From: Agarophyton chilense
Lineage: Eukaryota > Rhodophyta > Florideophyceae > Gracilariales > Gracilariaceae
NCBI GenBank assembly: GCA_030374765.1
Contig: JARGXX010000028.1
Span: 248,001 to 312,000 of the forward strand
DNA length: 64,000 bases
Direction of reading: 5' to 3'
This document shows, one piece after another, positions 45,290 to 55,534 of this stretch. The number at the start of each line of letters is the position of its first letter. The stretch's first letter is position 1. The notes below the pieces were generated by a model, which was not told the DNA's origin, searched no databases, and saw only the letters and a list, made by a program, of their open reading frames with translations. The position numbers and the translations under genes were made by a program.

Positions 45290-45491
45290 TGTAATAGAAC
45301 TATTTTATGACAACCTCTCGTATTTGTATTAAACAAATACCCACGAGAGAATGTCCGAACCAGGTTCAAACATTCAAATACTAGCTGTACGAGTATATAA
45401 GAGTTGAACCGATAGAAGGTTCCACGAAAGAAGAGAGCTAGTCTCAAAGTATTAAAAGTGAATTAATGTTTAGTAACAGCCTACTCGTACA
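45290..45491 (+). repeat. Element I 3' LTR
   Basis: This 202-bp LTR matches 35944-36145. It has a TATATAAG box near 45394 and is followed by TCATT. Confidence 0.92.
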
Positions 45492-46922
45492 TCATTATCG
45501 TTTTCGTGTGACTCAGTACGTGATTTTGCTTTAGCAACTTCGTCATCATTGGTTTTCATCTTGTAGGGTGTATGAATGTAGATTAATTTGCATGCTTTGG
45601 ATCTTGTTCATGTGCTACGTTTGTAAGGAAAATGAGTTCGATTTTCACGTGTAGCTTATTTTAAGAAAATGATATCTGACGCTTTGCGACACATATATAT
45701 ATAGAGGTCGGCTCAACTGCAGGGCTTCCGAACTCTATTAATGTAAAAGGGAACAGACCGTGATGTTTACAATGGCACTGTTCGCCCTCGCTGGCGAGCA
45801 GTGGTATTACCACCCATTTCCATCTCGTCGATGTTGTAGCTCTATCACCCCTGCTCCCTTCAACTTCGGCAGTCCGAACTCTGTGGCAGGTGTCTGCTCT
45901 TGCTGTAAAAGCGGATACTACAGTTACTGGTGTCGTCAAGTATAACCGCTTCTCTGTCTTCTTCATCTACGAGACCCGGGTACATGTTCTACTCTTGGCC
46001 GAAATATTTTCCCAACCGGAAAGACTGACTCATCGATACTTGCATGTCGTACTTTCAATATCCTTCCAAAACCTGTGGGAGACACCTTGAAGTTCCTGTA
46101 CAGTAGGGAGCGTAGTGAGATTCCCCGTTCAGGTTTTGAATCAAGCTTACAACGCTTTACCGGATGTATCCAAACGTCATACCCAACACTTTTAAGTTGC
46201 CGACATAAGGCTTTTTGTCCTTATATACTTCGATTGGGATCGTTCCACCATCTTTTTATTTCTTCATCTGAGCTATCCGCTTGAAGATTACTTTTTGTTC
46301 TTGTAGAATACTCCTGCAGTAATCTCGCTGTCATGGTATCCCATGTTGGCGAGTCCTCCTTCAACGTCTGTAGCGCACTTATTACGGCGCCATAAAGGAA
46401 CTTTTGAGAAACACTAAAGATGGCAAGTAAAATAGCTATCTAAACTGAGGTTGACAAAGGACTGCCAACTGCCTGAAGTCTGTTGAAAAGAGATTCCATT
46501 CCGTCAACATATTCAGACGTTTCCATTTCACTTGTGTACCTCTTCTGATAAAGTTCTGTCTGTAGCTGCACCCGGGTGACTCTGCTCACAGATTAGTAGC
46601 GCTCCTATAGCTTTTAATAATATGTGAATGAGTTCTTTCCGTCAGAAGCTGCTTAGTGGCTTGTCCACGAGCGACTGTACCAGATAACCTCGAGCCTTTT
46701 CTATCTTTGAAATTTGGAGTCCAGTTCCTTTAATTCTTCGTCTTTGATGCAGTCTGGACAAATAACAGGAAGAAGGTCCTTGGGCTCCAGTAAGGCCTCA
46801 AATTTCATTAGCCATAACACAGATTCCTCGTCGCACTTTTCTGCAAACCGCGGCAGCTTTCTAAGAACCTCTTCTTCTGCGATGATGACAGGCTTGCATG
46901 TTTCGTCGATGTGAGTAGCGAT
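45492..46922 (-). pseudogene. Element H gag, integrase and RT entry fragments
   Basis: In minus-strand order: a gag piece (PVIIAEEEVLRKLPRFAEKC, LLPVICPDCIKDEELKELDS) near 46920-46700, MFETSEYVDGMESLFNRLQA-like sequence near 46530-46440, an integrase tail (IEVYKDKKPYVGNLKVLG) near 46260-46170, and an RT entry (YKMKTNDDEVAKAKSRTESH) near 45595-45500. The pieces are decayed; the J-type LTR fragment separates the last two. Confidence 0.6.
45630..45922 (+). repeat. LTR fragment of the element-J family
   Basis: The right part (about 45770-45922) clearly matches the 3' end of the J-type LTR at 6525-6670: GTTCGCCCTCGCTGGCGAG, GATGTTGTAGCTCTA, CGGCAGTCCGAACTCT and the terminal GATACTACA. The left part is more diverged and the left boundary is not resolved. 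It is older than the copies at 6.0 and 58.5 kb. Confidence 0.7.
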
Positions 46923-46927
46923 GCTAC

Positions 46928-47251
46928 TCTTATCGTAGATGCAGAAGTTAGTGCGTCGAAGCTACCGACGATTTACTGTCGCAGTGTCGCTCTACTAGAA
47001 TCTTAAGTACTACTCGTTCTCGCAACTTGGCCTTCAGCCTTCTAATTTCAGAACAAATCAAAGCTAGAGTTTCACTGCCCCAGTACTACAAATTGGGCGC
47101 GGTGTGGAAGCCAAAAGTCAGTATCGGACAACATAAGCCAAACGTATATCTTGGACCGTCTGGGCCAAACTTACGTGTCGGGTAACAGTGGCCAAACGTC
47201 CATATCCGATAACGTCGGGCACCAGTGGTCAAATGTCCATATCGGGCAACA
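46928..47251 (-). repeat. Solo LTR of the element-E family with five repeat units
   Basis: The block starts TCTTATCGTAG on + and ends GGGCAACA, like the element E LTRs. GCTAC flanks it on both sides (46923-46927 and 47252-47256), a perfect target duplication in element H. It is 324 bp long because it holds about five diverged units of the GCCAAACGTC...ATCGGACAACA repeat (47107-47251). Confidence 0.9.
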
Positions 47252-47256
47252 GCTAC

Positions 47257-49480
47257 CACTGCAGAAAGATGGTTTACTTTTTCCGTTTTACTAAGTAGAC
47301 TCTAGACGGTCTCGAATCTATACAAAGGTTGAACTGCAAATCCAGCTAAACCAATTTACATTAAGACCAAGTGGTGCAGGGTGGTCTAATGTTTCACCAC
47401 ACAAATCTGCGAACGAGATAGGCAAATTCAATGTCGGCAGTGTACCTACCTCTAATCAAACTTTCTGACGAGAAACATATCAGTATTTCCATCACGCATC
47501 ATTGAGAATTTTCTTGACTCCCAGTCTCTGTCTTTTTCTGCGCGAGGGCCACAAAAGCAGAAGGGGGACGGACCAACACCAATTTTACTGCTGCGCGTAG
47601 CGGCTCTCATTTTTGCAAAGGTATGTTCTAGAAATTTTTGAATGCTACCCAAGGTAAGAAAGGAGATAAGAGAATGATCGAACGTCACGTTAACATACTG
47701 CAATGATAAAGCTTACTGCTTCTATCGTAATCATAGAAACTCATGCAACTCAAATAGATGTGTTTGTGACCGTTTTTATGCTTGAATCAGATTCAAATGT
47801 ATGAGTTTTTAATGCGCTGTCGCTGCGTAAAATTATTAAATAGATGTCACTGAATGCTAAATTAGAGCCACTGCCATATCAGAAAACATCTCGTTCATAG
47901 TTGAAGTGCAACCTTCATGAACGTGGTTTCCTATTACTCGGGCAATTTTACCGCTTGCGCATTGTTATGAATCCTGCCCTTATTAAGAAGCATCATTGCT
48001 CGACGTACTGGTCGTGCACGCGAGTTGTACACGTGTACCCACAGTGGTGCTGGTTAGTTTTTTCATTCTATCTGCATTATATCTATTAAAGTAAGGATTT
48101 CACTATAGTACTTTAAACACTTTGTGGCTCTGCGATCTCGTCTTGCCACGCAGTACATCTTTCCAAACCGAGTTTTTGTTGCTCTAAATATTTTCAGCTT
48201 TCGCATGCTACTACTCTCTTCGGAGGTCGGGTCGCGTTACCCATGGTAGACTTAACCCACCCCACATCTTCACGAAAACTACTATCGCCGTAGGGGTCTT
48301 CTAATTATTACTTGTCGTATGCTCGCCCCTGTCTAGTTTTGTTTCTATTTCGTTTCTTATGGCTATCATGCCCAACGCCCCGTTTGCCTCATTGGGGGCC
48401 TTTTTTCCCCCCCACTCTTGTGGCTGACTACCGCGTTTGCACAAATACCTTTGGACCCATCTTTGCCGATTCACTCTTCCCACTTGTCATGTTTGTTTGC
48501 CTGGAGCTCACACTACGGTTTCGTTGTGCATTTTTGGAATAATTCTGTTGCTGTGTTACCCGTTAGAGGACAAATATTGAACATTTTCGTTTTTCTGGGT
48601 CTCCTGATCTTGGGCGACAAAGACATTTGTTGCAACTATATCTTATGATCGGAAAAGAGAGATCTCAGAATTTTGCAAAAGAATGGAAAGGTGCAACTAT
48701 ATATAATATACTAGCTGCTAACGAAAGATTCACCGCCACTCTTGGATGGAAAAGTGGGCTACGCTGCTTTTCTAAATAATAGCAATACTATTATGCAACT
48801 CAGGTTGAAGCCTGTGGCTCTTCAGAGCTATTATTGGTTGGAAGGTTGTACTTGTACACTGTGCAACGTTGAGAAGCTCGCTGCGACGTCGTAAGACGTC
48901 GGGTGACGAGGTCAATGTTCTGGGTTCGGCTGTCGTTGTTTCGAAATGAGCGACTTCCTAAAATTCTGGATAGTGAATGATAGAACGCCATACGTATCCT
49001 AAATAAAACTGTAGACTTCAAACGCAACAGTAGAATTGTGCACCACTATCCCTTAATTAGAAATGCCCTAGCCTAATTCAAGCCACGCAATGGTGACTTC
49101 GCTGTCTTGATGACTTACTTACGCAGAGAGAGATTCATTGCATTTCAGATTTGAGTGGCTGTTCAATACGATCGGGTCTCAACGGCTAGAAAAAGGCTGG
49201 CCACCTGCATGTGATCGAGAATCAAGGTCCGGGAGAAGCACAAGTAACGACCACAACTTGATTATAGCGTAGAACAATAAACGGCGCTTCAACTTCACGC
49301 GCAGATAAACCCGACTTTCATAATAATGTAGAATGTGTATACTATGAGTACCTGACGCGACTATGAACTGGTGGCAACTCTCAAGGAAGAGTGGGGCCAG
49401 CAGGCTACATAGTAGACAGCCTAAAAGCCACTTCAAGCTGTGTTTTCTATAGTAAGACAGCTATAGCTTCTCCTAGACCA
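47257..49480. other. Mostly unassigned interval with an LTR-like block
   Basis: Bases 47257-47300 may still belong to the gag of element H. Nothing convincing codes in the rest. Bases 48100-48650 resemble the A and B-type LTRs in style (CTTCGGAGG, GCTCGCCCCTGTCTAG, pyrimidine-rich runs) and may be a decayed LTR, but no pair or target duplication was found. An 83-residue minus-strand frame at 47452-47703 has no recognisable family. Confidence 0.35.
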
Positions 49481-49660
49481 TGTAATAGAACTATTTCATG
49501 ACAACCATTCTTATTTGTATTTGAACAATTGCCAACAGGGGAATGTTCGAAGCAGGTTTCAACATTCGACTGCTAGTTCTACGAACGCATAAAATGTAGA
49601 ACCAGTCGAAGATCCTACCAACCATGGGAGCGAGCCTATTGAAGTCTAGTAAGAGCATGT
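49481..49660 (+). repeat. Old solo LTR of the element-I family
   Basis: It starts TGTAATAGAACTATTTCATG like the element I LTR, then tracks it through TTATTTGTATT, GAATGTTCGAAGCAGG and TAGAACCAGTCGAAG with many differences (about a quarter by eye). It ends near TAGTAAGAGCATG. No clear target duplication remains. Confidence 0.75.
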
Positions 49661-51120
49661 TTTTATAGACGTATTGATCGTAGCAATGGATCTCTATGAA
49701 AAAACTAAAGAGTCTGGCGTCCTCCAAAGGAATCCAGCCACACTTCTCATCGTGTTTGTTCTTCATCCACAATGCTAAACTGGGGCATTAACAACAGCTT
49801 CAAATTGCGTTAAATGTATCTCCTCTTACGTATAGATATCGCTTGAAAGAAGTCATGAAAGAGAACAACATTGAAGAACACGACCTCCATTTCAAATATG
49901 ATTCTTGTTCTCGCGAGAGACACTGCATTTTCGTCTTTGTTCTTGACATGCTTCAAATACTGAAACCGATCTGTTTAGGAAAACTACTTTTGTAAAATTG
50001 TTTTTTCCCATGAGAAAGGGGGGATCTTGGTGTAGTCCAGTGTGTCGCGTTTCCGGCTTCTCACTGAAATGCTTGTCACTTCGTGGCAGAGGACGAACGA
50101 CAATTGGAGCAAAAATTGAAGATAAAGACGCCGGACATAACTTACGGCGTCTTGAAATGTGGAATAGAAGAACAAAAAAATTGGCATGTGTTGCACTAAC
50201 GAGAGCATCTTTCCGCAGAAAGTGAAGCTCTCGCCAAGAAGCGATGCAGCTCATGCAGGGGCGTCACCAATTTGGAAAATATTGTTAAAATTCATGTCAG
50301 AACGGCACACTTGTTACACTTTGCAAGCTGTCTTCAACGAGCACCACTCCCGTGTCCGCGTAGCCCTAACTAAGATACAGATCAGTTCTTCTTCCCACTT
50401 CGCCGTCGTGCCGACTCGCTGTCCTGTCTGCTACACCAGTAGCTCGAGCGCCAACGTATATGGCGTCCACAACCATTTGTCCTTGCTTCTCTCTTCGGCG
50501 CATGCGTTGCGAGGCACATGCGCCACATTCCTGGGACGATTTCATTGTTGAAAGGGAGTGGAAGCTTTGAAAACGTTGTTGACCTTTTGCTGTTCTCCTG
50601 GGATAAGTGGCATCCCAACCCCTGGTTTTCCAGCGTTGACACACTTCCAGACAGACATTAGGTGCTGAAGTATGATCTTCTTGTATGTCGCGTACAGGTG
50701 CACTGCAATTCAAGGTTAAATCCTGGAATATCTGGTGTAGGCTTCTATTCATCCAACTTGCAGTATCCCGGGAAATATTAATCTTTTACTCCTCCTGGTT
50801 CAACATCCGTCCAAACATGAATTTCATGTATGCATAAACAAGATGAACGAGATGTGGAAATGTCTTCCATGCGCTAAGCCATAGTGGCGTACCAACCAAA
50901 ACGATGATTCAATTTGTAGATACGTGCACTTCGGAAAAGGACAAAACCGAAGACCTCGTTCTTTGATCCTTGTCAGTAAGAAATCTATACGGATGCGCAA
51001 GCTTGCACGCATACACCTTCTAGCTCACTAATTCACAGCATGGCTATCACTGTTTCATCCTCTTTATCCCCGCGAATACTGCTTTGTCTTTTTAGACAAA
51101 TGTACCCCGATCGTTCCCCA
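49661..51120. other. Interval upstream of the vWA gene without a supported gene
   Basis: Several frames of 60-130 residues overlap here on both strands, but none resembles a known family and none has the composition of a clear gene. The last few hundred bases are the likely promoter region of the gene at 51260. Confidence 0.4.
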
Positions 51121-51128
51121 GCTCTGCC

Positions 51129-51136
51129 TATTTAAG
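51129..51136 (+). promoter_or_regulatory. Probable TATA box of the vWA gene
   Basis: TATTTAAG lies 124 bases before the ATG, leaving a plausible short 5' untranslated leader of about 95 bases. No other core element was identified. Confidence 0.5.
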
Positions 51137-51259
51137 AGCACTCCTCTCAACCCCTTCGCCAACACTCTCTTGTCCCCATACCATCTCACTCAGTTTTCGT
51201 TCCAACGATTCGACTCATATTGACCACTTGACATTCACAATTTGTGATTCGAAACAAAC

Positions 51260-52330
51260 ATGGGATTCCGTTTCCTCGCCGTCGCTGCTCTTGCAGCCCT
51301 TTCCGCCCTGGGAGTTCAAGCTGCGCCGGCTCCCCAGCAGTGCGAGATAAAAAATGTGTGCTATATTATAGATCAGTCAGGATCAATCTCCGACGCGGAA
51401 TATGTTTTAGAACAAAACTTTGTGAAGAGAGTTGCCGACGCGATACAAACTGAATCATCTGTCACTCCGTTCAACTCTGCTGTTGCTTTCTCGGACTATG
51501 CCCAAACCATTCAAGATCCAACTAATGATATCAACACATTTAAAACCGCCGTCAATGCTGAAAGAATATTCCGTGGATCGACTTCTATCTCTTCTGGTCT
51601 AAATCAATGCAAAAACGAGCTCAACAATGCCCAGGATAGTAAGGTCATGGTGCTCATAACTGACGGTCAGGCCAACTCAGGTGACATCAACCCCGCAAGA
51701 CAGGCCGCAAGTGGTGCGAAGGCCGCCGGTATCGATATTATTACTGTTGGTATCGGAAATGGCGTAAGCACTGACTTCTTGAAGGAAATTGCAAGTGACC
51801 CTAGCCTATTTATCGACGCCAACTTTGATGATCTTAATCAAAAGGTGCCCGATGTAGTTGAAGCCGTTTGTGACCCTAGTCCTACTCCACCCCCATGTGA
51901 GAAGGCATTCAATGATTGTGAGTTCAAGTTCGCGAACAAAGATTTTTCGGACAAATTCGACATTACTGGCGAGCCGGACATTGCATTCACAACCAGAGTT
52001 GTTCCAAAGGATGTGACCTACTCTCTCGGTGTTCTGAACAGCAACAACATTGCTCCAGAATTCATATTTGAAAATGGTGATGCGAGGCCAATTACGGATT
52101 TCGGTTCGCAGAGATTCACACCTACTCACTTCAAGCCGTACTGGATCGCTCAGGATCGTGGATCTGGAGTTGGTCATCAGACCTTCCATGGAAACCAAGA
52201 GCAGATTGCGCGCGACAAGTGTGTGCGTGTGTACTTCACGAGTTTCCAGGAAATTAGGGAATACAACATCGTGAACAGGAACAACGTGCCTCGCACTGCA
52301 AACAAATGCGTCGTTTTCAAAACTGAGTAG
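51260..52330 (+). CDS. Secreted von Willebrand factor A domain protein
   Basis: This is the only intact-looking host gene in the window, 356 residues without an intron. Residues 1-22 form a signal peptide (FLAVAALAALSALGVQAAP core), so the product should be secreted or sent to the cell wall. Residues about 31-204 form a vWA domain with a complete metal-ion-dependent adhesion site: D38-x-S40-x-S42, T108 and D135 (LITDGQ). vWA domains bind protein or polysaccharide partners through a metal ion. A short Pro-rich linker (about 206-212) joins a C-terminal domain of about 140 residues with four cysteines (C213, C220 and two near the end), which I do not recognise. The context is ACAAACATGG, a good start, and the signal peptide supports this ATG. 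It is flanked by TATTTAAG upstream and AATAAA 234 bases after the stop. Its ligand is unknown. Confidence 0.9.
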   Translation: MGFRFLAVAALAALSALGVQAAPAPQQCEIKNVCYIIDQSGSISDAEYVLEQNFVKRVADAIQTESSVTPFNSAVAFSDYAQTIQDPTNDINTFKTAVNAERIFRGSTSISSGLNQCKNELNNAQDSKVMVLITDGQANSGDINPARQAASGAKAAGIDIITVGIGNGVSTDFLKEIASDPSLFIDANFDDLNQKVPDVVEAVCDPSPTPPPCEKAFNDCEFKFANKDFSDKFDITGEPDIAFTTRVVPKDVTYSLGVLNSNNIAPEFIFENGDARPITDFGSQRFTPTHFKPYWIAQDRGSGVGHQTFHGNQEQIARDKCVRVYFTSFQEIREYNIVNRNNVPRTANKCVVFKTE

Positions 52331-52563
52331 GTTTGAACCTTTGTTTACAGAGGCTGAAGGAATGGGATCCTTTTGATACTTTCGACTTGCTTTATAGCTT
52401 TCATTATCGAACTGTTGATTTCCTTGTTGTACCCGAGCGACTTAATTGGCTCTGGTGGGCTAGATAAAACGATAAACAGTGATTTTGCCTAAAGTGTTTC
52501 GAAACAACTTCTGTTCAAATCTGTTGCCGTATGCATTGGCTTTCATCTCCCACAGAGTGTGTT

Positions 52564-52569
52564 AATAAA
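52564..52569 (+). terminator. Poly(A) signal of the vWA gene
   Basis: AATAAA lies 234 bases downstream of the stop codon, suggesting the 3' end of the transcript falls near 52585. Confidence 0.55.
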
Positions 52570-52793
52570 AGGGATAGGACAAACAACACTCGGCGGTGCT
52601 ACAAACAATACGTTTACTTCGCGGCAGTAGTTGTCGGCTGAGGCCCCCTTCTTTTCGCTGTGGTGCTCGCAGACCATACGACTTAAGTAGACTGTAGACT
52701 GCCTATAACCAGGCATATCTAACTATGGCAACATCTGTGAAACACTACAGTACACATCTATCCGGCGTGTATGCTATTCGGGTTGCATACGAT

Positions 52794-52863
52794 CATTATC
52801 GATACAGTATATTATACCATTAAAGATGCATTATCGATACAGTATACTATACCATAAAAGATG
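52794..52863. repeat. Two tandem 35-bp repeats
   Basis: Two copies, 52794-52828 and 52829-52863, start CATTATCGATACAGTATA and end AAAGATG. They differ at two positions. They lie between the vWA gene and copia relic L. Confidence 0.9.
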
Positions 52864-52917
52864 CGCATCGGTTTTCGAAACCTTCCACACATGACCTTAC
52901 ACAGTGTTACTCTTTCT

Positions 52918-52942
52918 ATTGTTTAGTTTAAAACTAAACAAT
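52918..52942. repeat. Perfect 25-bp palindrome
   Basis: ATTGTTTAGTTT (52918-52929) is followed by one A and its exact reverse complement AAACTAAACAAT (52931-52942). It could form a hairpin. It may mark the end of a small element, but no partner was found. Confidence 0.85.
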
Positions 52943-53526
52943 AAAGGTTCAACATGCTCAAGAAAAATGCTGCACGCGATAGCTGTAAGTGAGACAAACC
53001 GGCTCCTAGCCGCTGTCTCTCAGAAGCGCCGGCGAATTTCGAACTTTTCTTTATTTGTTCATATGCAGCTGGGGTTTCACTATGGATACCGTCTTCAGCG
53101 TCTCGGACGTGCCGCCTTCTGCGGACCTGTTCTTTTTTTCGAGGTGCACGCGCTTGCATTCGAAAGGCTTCTCGGCATTCTACTGTCCTGAGTGCAAGGA
53201 ACAAGTGATAGTCTGGATCTAATTCGTCGCATGTTCTTTCGAAATGTTGGTTTCGCTACTGCTTTAGTCAATGCGCCCGTAATCATATTTTTTCCAATCT
53301 TTCCTTCTCGAGAATTGTTTGTTTGATACATGGACATGCAAAACATGACGCTGAACATCTCTGCGTTTTTGTTTTTTCGATGGTGTAGTGTTGCTATCAA
53401 TTTCTACCACAGACACGTGGTCGACGTAGAGTATACACAGACATTTCTCGTCAAATTCCATTTCAGTGAGCAAGCTATTGAGCCATGTACTGTAATATAC
53501 TGTACAGCACGAGCAGCGGATACATA

Positions 53527-54824
53527 CAGTGCGTTTCAAAAACATATCCCTTTACAAAAACTGCGCCAAAAAGTCATTTCACGTACTGTAGAGCACATTT
53601 CACAACAAATGAAAACCACCAAGTCAATAACACTGTTTCAAAAGTATATCCTTTATACAATCATTCGCTCAATTATGGCTCGTGGCGCACCTCTGACACG
53701 CTCTGAACAGCTAGAAATCATGGAATTAGTAGGTCAGCGTATGATTCCAGCAGATATAGCCCGAAAACTCAAGCGCAGCCCAAAAACAATCAGCAACTTC
53801 ATCAAAAACCCCTCTACATACGGAACAAAGCGTTCAACCGGCCGTCATACGGCAATATCCCCGGCCGATAAGCGTGGAATTAAACGGGAACTATGCCGCA
53901 ACACTTCATCTTGCGGGAAAATTGTCAAAAATCTAAATTTGCCTCTATCAAGATCTACAATATGGCCTAAAATAAACCGTCAAAATTTGTTCAAGTACAC
54001 AAAAATGAGGAAAACTTTTTTTAAAAGATAACCACAAGAAAAATCGAGTTGAATGGTGTGCTCAAAAGGATTCTTGGAAAATAAAATGGAATAATGTTAT
54101 CTTTTCAGACGAGAAAAAGTTTAACCTTGATGGTCCAGATTGCTTTAAATTTTATTGGCATGATCTACGAAAAGAAAAGAAGGAATTTGTGATTCGGCAT
54201 TCAGGAGGCGCATCAGTAATGGTTTGGGCTGGTATCTCTACGAAAGAAGCAACTGATATGGCTTTTGTTGAAACTACAATGAACTCTGAGAAGTATGCTG
54301 AGGTTCTAGAAAACTATCTTTTACCTTTTGCATACTGTATGCACGGAGAAGAATTCATTTTTCAGCAAGATAATGCACCTGTGCATAAGTCTAATTCTAT
54401 GAAACAGTGGTCCAATAGTCTAAATATGTCGGTTATGGAATGGCCTGCGCGCTCTCCTGACCTCAACCATATCGAAAACATTTGGGGAATGTTGGCCCGA
54501 ATGGTTTATGGGCAAGGAAGGCAATTTGATACAGTTTTTGATCTGAAAAATTGTATTAAAGATTGCTGGGAAAAGATTGACTGTAATGCTATCAATCCTT
54601 TTATAGAATCAATGCCAAAGCGTTGTATAAGTGTTATACAGGCTAGAGGAGCAAAAATAAACTACTGAACTCGCTTTAGAATAAAAAGGATGCAATAAAG
54701 GTTATGATTTTGAAACAGTTTTTTTACTTGAAAATTTTTTCACACTGATTTTGTTAGTTTTACTGTAGCCAAAACGTCGATTTTTGGAAAATTTGCGCGA
54801 GGGATATGATTTTGAAACAGACTT
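53527..54824 (+). mobile_element. Tc1/mariner transposon with IR/DR-type ends, inserted in element L
   Basis: The 1298-bp element is flanked by TA on both sides (53525-53526 and 54825-54826), the Tc1/mariner target duplication. The outer ends are inverted: CAGTGCGTTTCAAAAACATA at 53527 and, at the right, GGGATATGATTTTGAAACAG (54801-54820). Each end also holds a second inner copy about 103 bases further in: CACTGTTTCAAAAGTATATC at 53631 and GGTTATGATTTTGAAACAG at 54700. Such double direct repeats within inverted repeats (IR/DR) are known from Sleeping Beauty and relatives. It interrupts the RNase H region of L. Confidence 0.92.
53675..54668 (+). pseudogene. Tc1 transposase (DD34E) with one frameshift
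   Basis: The N-terminal part starts MARGAPLTRSEQLEIMELVG, a Tc1 helix-turn-helix (IARKLKRSPKTISNFIKN), followed by a second DNA-binding region (GRHTAISPADKRGIKRELCR, then LSRSTIW). The catalytic part in a second frame shows FSDEKKF, FIFQQDNAPVHKSN and WPARSPDLNHIENIWGML. The spacing from the Asp in QDNAPVH to the Glu in HIEN is 34 residues, the DD34E pattern of the Tc1 family. The frame changes within a T-run near 54018-54024, about 115 residues in, and the second frame stays open to the stop at 54666-54668. Total length of about 330 residues is normal for the family. A single frameshift and well-kept ends suggest recent decay. Confidence 0.9.
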
Positions 54825-55304
54825 TATTCTGTTTAGCAAGTAGAAAAGCCCACGGTTTGTTGACTCCGTGCCAAGCAGAAAACAATGCTGTATCCAATTC
54901 TGTGGACATTACCGGACATTGACTTTCTTGTTGTGTTGAATGTGGCATAAGCAGAGTGTGCATATGATTAAAATATATAGTAGGGTTTTTGTTCGGAAAG
55001 AACAGTCCTTGTGCGGTTTTCACGTGAATACATGTTACGGCTGCTTTCAGTTGTTGTTAGTGTTTCTCATTCGGTTTGTCTGGGGTCTTGGAAAGCGTTT
55101 CTGTGGCAAATACCATTTCTGGTTGCGTTGAGTCGCCCACGTACCGCCGGTCTTTCAGTGTCTTGCGGTAGAGATGATCGATCAATGCATATTCGTCTTT
55201 GTTTGCTTGTTGGATATTGTGTGGAACGCCTGATAAGACGGAGCTTGGTCTGATAGGTGTCGGTAATCGTGGGTTGTGATATATGTATACCTTCAAATGA
55301 TCTT

Positions 55305-55534
55305 TGTTGGAGAATTGATCGTTACAATCGGACAAGAACGGATACAGCTTTGAGGAACTGTATCGGAATAGTGGCGCAGAGTTTGTAAACAAAACGATAG
55401 GAACTAGAAACATATTTTGAAAAGCCTGTGACCAGTGATTTGAAGCTGAAAGATAGTTTGGCTGCCTATAAAGAGAAGCCTGAACAAACAGTAAACCCTG
55501 GGATTTACTTAGATCTGTAGAACCTTGAATGAGA
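55305..55534 (+). repeat. Element F 5' LTR (inferred)
   Basis: The left edge is placed at TGTTGGAG because E and C LTRs begin TGTTG and coding sequence of L runs up to this point. It ends GAATGAGA against the primer site. The resulting 230 bp equals the LTR length of D. The 3' partner lies outside the window. Confidence 0.6.

Larger units (their letters stand above)
35944..45491 (+). mobile_element. Element I: Ty3/gypsy LTR retrotransposon (plus strand), split by element K
   Basis: Two 202-bp LTRs (35944-36145 and 45290-45491) start TGTAATAGAAC and end TTACA or GTACA. TCATT stands on both sides (35939-35943 and 45492-45496), a perfect target duplication inside element H. LTR divergence is about 8% by eye. 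Order is LTR, gag (split by K), protease, RT, RNase H, INT, LTR. It is broken, with roughly ten breaks plus the K insertion. Its LTR type also occurs as an old solo copy at 49.5 kb. Confidence 0.93.
34870..47300 (-). mobile_element. Element H: old copia-like retroelement of the G type (minus strand), split by element I
   Basis: Minus-strand pieces, in coding order: gag near 46920-46300 (VIIAEEEVLRKLPRFAEKCD, LWLMKFEALLEP), an integrase tail near 46270-46080 (IEVYKDKKPYVGNLKVLG), an RT entry near 45595-45500 (YKMKTNDDEVAKAKS), then, beyond element I, RT near 35910-35470 (SLFGWTISRADVKAAFLQTG) and 35226-34880 (GKLRFFGINTIQNGDFTIET). The motif order matches element G. H is interrupted by element I, a J-type LTR fragment near 45.7 kb, an E-type solo LTR at 46.9 kb and an AT-rich block at about 35230-35470. 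It is badly decayed; no LTR of H was identified. Confidence 0.65.
53000..55304 (-). mobile_element. Element L: old copia relic (minus strand), split by a Tc1 transposon
   Basis: On the minus strand right of the Tc1 copy, 55304-54826 shows an RNase H start (YRKTLKDRRYVGDSTQPEMV, FATETLSKTPDKPNEKH). Left of it, 53524-53210 shows the RNase H end (WLNSLLTEMEFDEKCLCILY, VDHVSVVEIDSNTTPSKKQK, RHVLHVHVSNKQF, ALTKAVAKPTFRKNM). Only this 3' part of pol is in the window because element F interrupts L at 55305. The left boundary, where the 3' LTR should lie, is not resolved. L is an old and badly decayed element. Confidence 0.7.

Noticed and set aside
46928-47251. Possible CRISPR or satellite array from the repeated CCAAACGTC units
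   Set aside because: The units form the U3 part of an LTR that recurs at both ends of element E, and the block has a perfect target duplication.
47452-47703. Minus-strand frame of 83 residues as a small host gene
   Set aside because: No family, promoter or conservation signal can be seen, so it is left within the unassigned interval.
50366-50752. Minus-strand frame of 128 residues near the vWA gene
   Set aside because: Composition is not protein-like, several frames compete, and no motif or start context supports it.
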